Assembly (NCBI GenBank): GCA_036642795.1
Contig: JAVXTH010000004.1
Span: 19,028 to 83,027 of the forward strand
Direction: 5' to 3'
Length of the DNA stretch: 64,000 bases
Origin: JAVXTH01 sp036642795
GTDB taxonomy: Bacteria > Bacillota_I > Bacilli_A > Erysipelotrichales > Erysipelotrichaceae
A program made the translations under genes and the position numbers. Below, one piece after another: positions 61,654 to 64,000 of the stretch. Below the pieces are notes generated by a model. It saw only the letters and a program-made list of their open reading frames with translations. It was not told where the DNA came from and did not search any database. Every line of letters begins with the position of its first letter. Within the stretch, counting starts at the first letter, position 1.

Positions 61654-62490
61654 TTACCATAAGCCTCGAGCACAGAAAAAAACATTCTCCTGCTCTTGAA
61701 GTCTTTTATAAATCGCAAACGCTTCTTTATCTTTTACTAGACAAACTTCATCTTCGCTACAATCCAAATGAATCTTACGACCATTTATAATATCATCCAT
61801 CTGTTCAATTTCAATTTTTTTCATATTGCTTAGGGCATCATAAATTGAGTGCAATTTAAAATTACCTGCTTCCACATCGGCTAAAGAATACGTATCTTCC
61901 AAATTAAAAAGTCCTACCTTTGTTCGTACCAATGATTTCATGCATCCTAAATTATTACTCTTAGAAGCAATATCAACACATAAGGTACGAATATAAGTAC
62001 CACTGGTACAAACAACTCTAAATTCTTTATTCGCTTCATCCAAACATTCAATTTCTTTAATTTCAATATCACGCGCTACTCTTGTTACTTCTTTACCTTC
62101 TCGTGCATATTCATATAGTTTTTTTCCATTAATTTTAATGCTGCTAATCATCGGTGGCAATTGTTTTTGCTTACCAACAAAGCTTTGAAGCAGTGCATTA
62201 AAATCTTGGATTGGTTTGACTTCTTTTTCTTCTAGAACTTCTCCCCAAATATCTTGCGTAAAAGTCGCTTGCCCTAATTGTAATTGAGCAACGTATTCTT
62301 TATCACATCCCGATAGATAAGGAGCTACTTTACTAGCTTTACCAACTAGTACAACTAAAACTCCCGTAGCATTTGGATCCAAAGTACCCGCATGTCCAAT
62401 TTTTTTTATATGTAACAACTTTCTCAATTTAAATACAACATCATGAGAAGTCATATTTGCTTCTTTGTGTATTAATAAAATACCATCCAT
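61654..62490 (-). CDS. truB: tRNA pseudouridine-55 synthase TruB
   Basis: This 278-residue enzyme makes pseudouridine 55 in the tRNA T loop. The catalytic aspartate is Asp38 in KIGHAGTLDPNATGVLVV; LPPMISSIKINGKKLYEYAREG and CTSGTYIRTLCVDIA follow. It starts with MDGILLIHKE, the usual form, after the ribosome site GAGGTGA, and is the first gene of the minus-strand truB-ribF operon. Confidence 0.96.
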   Translation of the reverse strand: MDGILLIHKEANMTSHDVVFKLRKLLHIKKIGHAGTLDPNATGVLVVLVGKASKVAPYLSGCDKEYVAQLQLGQATFTQDIWGEVLEEKEVKPIQDFNALLQSFVGKQKQLPPMISSIKINGKKLYEYAREGKEVTRVARDIEIKEIECLDEANKEFRVVCTSGTYIRTLCVDIASKSNNLGCMKSLVRTKVGLFNLEDTYSLADVEAGNFKLHSIYDALSNMKKIEIEQMDDIINGRKIHLDCSEDEVCLVKDKEAFAIYKRLQEQENVFFCARGLW

Positions 62491-62552
62491 TTTATCACCT
62501 CAACTACTTTTATATTATAACATAAATAGAGTATAAATAATGAATGCATTTA

Positions 62553-62561
62553 TGATATAAT
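62553..62561 (+). promoter_or_regulatory. Extended -10 promoter of ttcA
   Basis: TGATATAAT, a perfect extended -10, lies 25 bases upstream of the ttcA start in the region divergent from truB. Confidence 0.6.
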
Positions 62562-62586
62562 TTATTGATTGAAAGAGGAATATCAA

Positions 62587-63351
62587 ATGGAACTTCAAAA
62601 AATATTATCACAAATAACAAAAGCAGATCAAGAATATCAATTGATTCAAGATGGCGATAAAATAGCAGTTGGTATTTCTGGGGGAAAAGACAGCATGTTA
62701 CTATTAACTGCCCTATCGATCTATACTCGATTTTCAAAGCATCCTTTTGAAGTAATCGCCATTCATATCGACGTTGGTTTTTCAGGTATGGATTTTCATG
62801 AAGTAGAAACTTTCTGTGCTTCTTATCAAATACCTTTTTATAATTTGAAAACTGAAATATATGAAATATTACAATTATATAAGAAAAAAGATGATTCTTT
62901 AGAATGCTCGCTTTGTGCTAAATTAAAAAAAGGTGCCATTATAAAAGAAGCAAAACGTTTAGGTTGTAACAAAATAGCCTTTGGCCATCATGGTGATGAT
63001 GCCATTGAAACACTACTTTTAAATATGATTCACGGAGCTCGTTTCGCTACCTTTCCCGCAATCATGTATTTATCAAGAGAAGAAATATCTTTAATTCGCC
63101 CACTTATTTACTGTTTTGAAGAAGATATAATTAAAGCTGTTACCAATAGTAAAATTCCTTTTGTGAAATCTACTTGTCCAAACGATGGTTTTACACAACG
63201 ACAAGACATTAAAGAACTATTGAATACTATTTATCATAACTATCCACAAGCCCACCCCAATTTCTTAAAAGCGCTTCACAATGAAGATCAAATGGAACTA
63301 TGGAAGACTGAAATTAGACTTGCGAAAGACACCAAAAAAAGAACGGATTAA
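62587..63351 (+). CDS. ttcA: TtcA family tRNA thiolation PP-loop ATPase
   Basis: This 254-residue protein has the PP-loop SGGKDSM (residues 31-37) near GDKIAVGI, a CSLCAKLKKG motif and GHHGDDAIETLLLNMIHG. These match the TtcA/TtuA group, which thiolates tRNA bases using an iron-sulfur cluster. The exact base modified cannot be told. ATG 62587 is 7 bases after AGAGGA; TTG 62569 lies upstream of that site. It is convergent with a GNAT gene and overlaps it by 4 bases. Confidence 0.87.
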   Translation: MELQKILSQITKADQEYQLIQDGDKIAVGISGGKDSMLLLTALSIYTRFSKHPFEVIAIHIDVGFSGMDFHEVETFCASYQIPFYNLKTEIYEILQLYKKKDDSLECSLCAKLKKGAIIKEAKRLGCNKIAFGHHGDDAIETLLLNMIHGARFATFPAIMYLSREEISLIRPLIYCFEEDIIKAVTNSKIPFVKSTCPNDGFTQRQDIKELLNTIYHNYPQAHPNFLKALHNEDQMELWKTEIRLAKDTKKRTD

Positions 63352-63373
63352 TTTGTAATTCGTTCTTTCTTTT
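63334..63373. terminator. Bidirectional terminator in the overlapping ends of ttcA and the GNAT gene
   Basis: A 13-bp stem with one G-T wobble (AAAGAACG and CGTTCTTT as outer arms) closes a 5-base loop. T runs lie on both strands. It contains both stop codons. Confidence 0.82.
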
Positions 63374-63938
63374 TAAAAAATAATAAAGATAAAACATAAG
63401 CTTGCATATCAATATCTTTTTTCGTATTCTCATCGTATCCACTTTTAGGAATTGTTTCCCCACCGATAAAACCAAGTCGTTTCGCTAATAATTTAGAGCG
63501 AATATTTTCTGGCCAAATGGTAGCAACGATCGCATATAAATGAATTTCTCTTTTTAAGTAATCTAATATTTCATTTAAACATGTAAAAGCAATCCCTTTT
63601 CCCCAATAATCAGAATTAAAACAATAACCAATAAAGGCACTGCGTTGAACGTGACTAATATAATAAATTGAAATAAAACCGATAAGCCGATTACTTTCTT
63701 TATCTTCAATTCCCCAACGAATCGATTCTTTATCTCGGTAGCCTTTTTGCATTGCATCAATATATAATTGCACTTGCTCGATATTATGTAATGGGATCAT
63801 CCCTTCATAGCGCATGACTTCTTCATCTCGATAGATTTGAAACAAATCGCCTTGATCTTGTTGCGTTATTTCTCTTAATAAATAATGTTCAATTTCTAAA
63901 GTTGGAAACTCTTTAAACATTTTATGAATGGTTCTCAC
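63348..63938 (-). CDS. GNAT family acetyltransferase (RimJ/RimL type)
   Basis: This protein of about 196 residues has the GNAT fold: LLREITQQDQGDLFQIYRD at the start, RLIGFISIYYI as the central strands, an acetyl-CoA loop in NSDYWGKGIAFTCLNEIL, and ENIRSKLLAKRLGF as the final helix. It resembles ribosomal-protein N-acetyltransferases, but the substrate cannot be told. GTG 63938 is 9 bases after AAAGGAG; TTG 63959 lies upstream of that site. The remaining bases to 64000 hold its possible promoter only. Confidence 0.85.
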   Translation of the reverse strand: MRTIHKMFKEFPTLEIEHYLLREITQQDQGDLFQIYRDEEVMRYEGMIPLHNIEQVQLYIDAMQKGYRDKESIRWGIEDKESNRLIGFISIYYISHVQRSAFIGYCFNSDYWGKGIAFTCLNEILDYLKREIHLYAIVATIWPENIRSKLLAKRLGFIGGETIPKSGYDENTKKDIDMQAYVLSLLFFKKKERITN

Positions 63939-64000
63939 ATAATCCAACTCCTTTTTCAATATTATAACGCGATGTCTTTTTTTTACAAGAAAAAGGTAAA

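Noticed and set aside
1..64000. CRISPR arrays, tRNA or rRNA genes, insertion sequences
   Set aside because: I saw no regularly spaced repeats, no tRNA or rRNA sequence, and no transposase or terminal repeats.

Overview
This window looks like the chromosome of a low-GC, spore-forming Gram-positive bacterium (Bacillota). It carries spo0A, spoIVA, spoIVB, spoIIM and spoIIIAH beside a comG competence operon, a single-chain glycyl-tRNA synthetase, and a gene order that closely follows the Bacillus subtilis core. The mixture suggests the Erysipelotrichia or a neighbouring class; that placement is inference, since no rRNA is present. I see no tRNA or rRNA genes, CRISPR arrays, prophage or insertion sequences. 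The window is almost entirely vertically inherited core genome.

Layout. 1-6295 is a phosphate-starvation module: the end of a PhoP-like regulator, PhoR, an 11-bp-periodic PHO box, then pstS-pstC-pstA-pstB-phoU. It is followed by a GT2 glycosyltransferase and a convergent Na+/Pi cotransporter (7272-8948). 9118-17107 is the conserved ybeY-dgkA-cdd-era-recO-glyS-dnaG-rpoD-trmK macro-operon. 17145-24654 holds ispH, cshB, nfo, ispG, a class B penicillin-binding protein, rpmG and a YqgX-like metallo-beta-lactamase fold protein. 24743-30069 is a MATE transporter, the comGA-GG pseudopilus operon and an unknown membrane protein. 30161-39161 is efp, an unknown membrane-anchored protein, cmk, der, gpsA, prfC, xpt, spoIVA and hup. 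39262-41819 is the least conserved part: a secreted Ig-like protein, a hairpin-rich gap of about 0.47 kb, and two small membrane proteins. 41916-62490 is one long minus-strand block: mrp, deoB, xerD, spoIIM, dinB, spo0A, spoIVB, recN, tlyA, dxs, ispA, xseB, xseA, nusB, a 5'-nucleotidase, an M18 aminopeptidase, yqhY, spoIIIAH, a long RelA/SpoT-domain protein, ribF and truB. It ends with ttcA and a GNAT acetyltransferase.

Functional links. PhoP/PhoR probably drives the pst operon through the PHO box while PhoU signals back. ispH, ispG, dxs and ispA are four genes of the MEP isoprenoid route. Spo0A, SpoIVB, SpoIVA, SpoIIM and SpoIIIAH span initiation, engulfment, sigma-K checkpoint signalling and coat anchoring. 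ComGA-GG form the transformation pseudopilus.

The most unusual features are: a PstS whose two halves are in circularly permuted order, next to a PstA with an extra extracytoplasmic domain of about 130 residues; an EF-P whose tip loop lacks the usual modified lysine or arginine; a spoIIIAH standing without spoIIIAA-AG; a long RelA/SpoT-domain protein with altered catalytic-loop residues; a cluster of inverted repeats in the 40.8-41.0 kb gap; and hairpins that overlap the ribosome-binding sites or starts of spoIIIAH and spoIIM. No clearly new defence or mobile system is visible.
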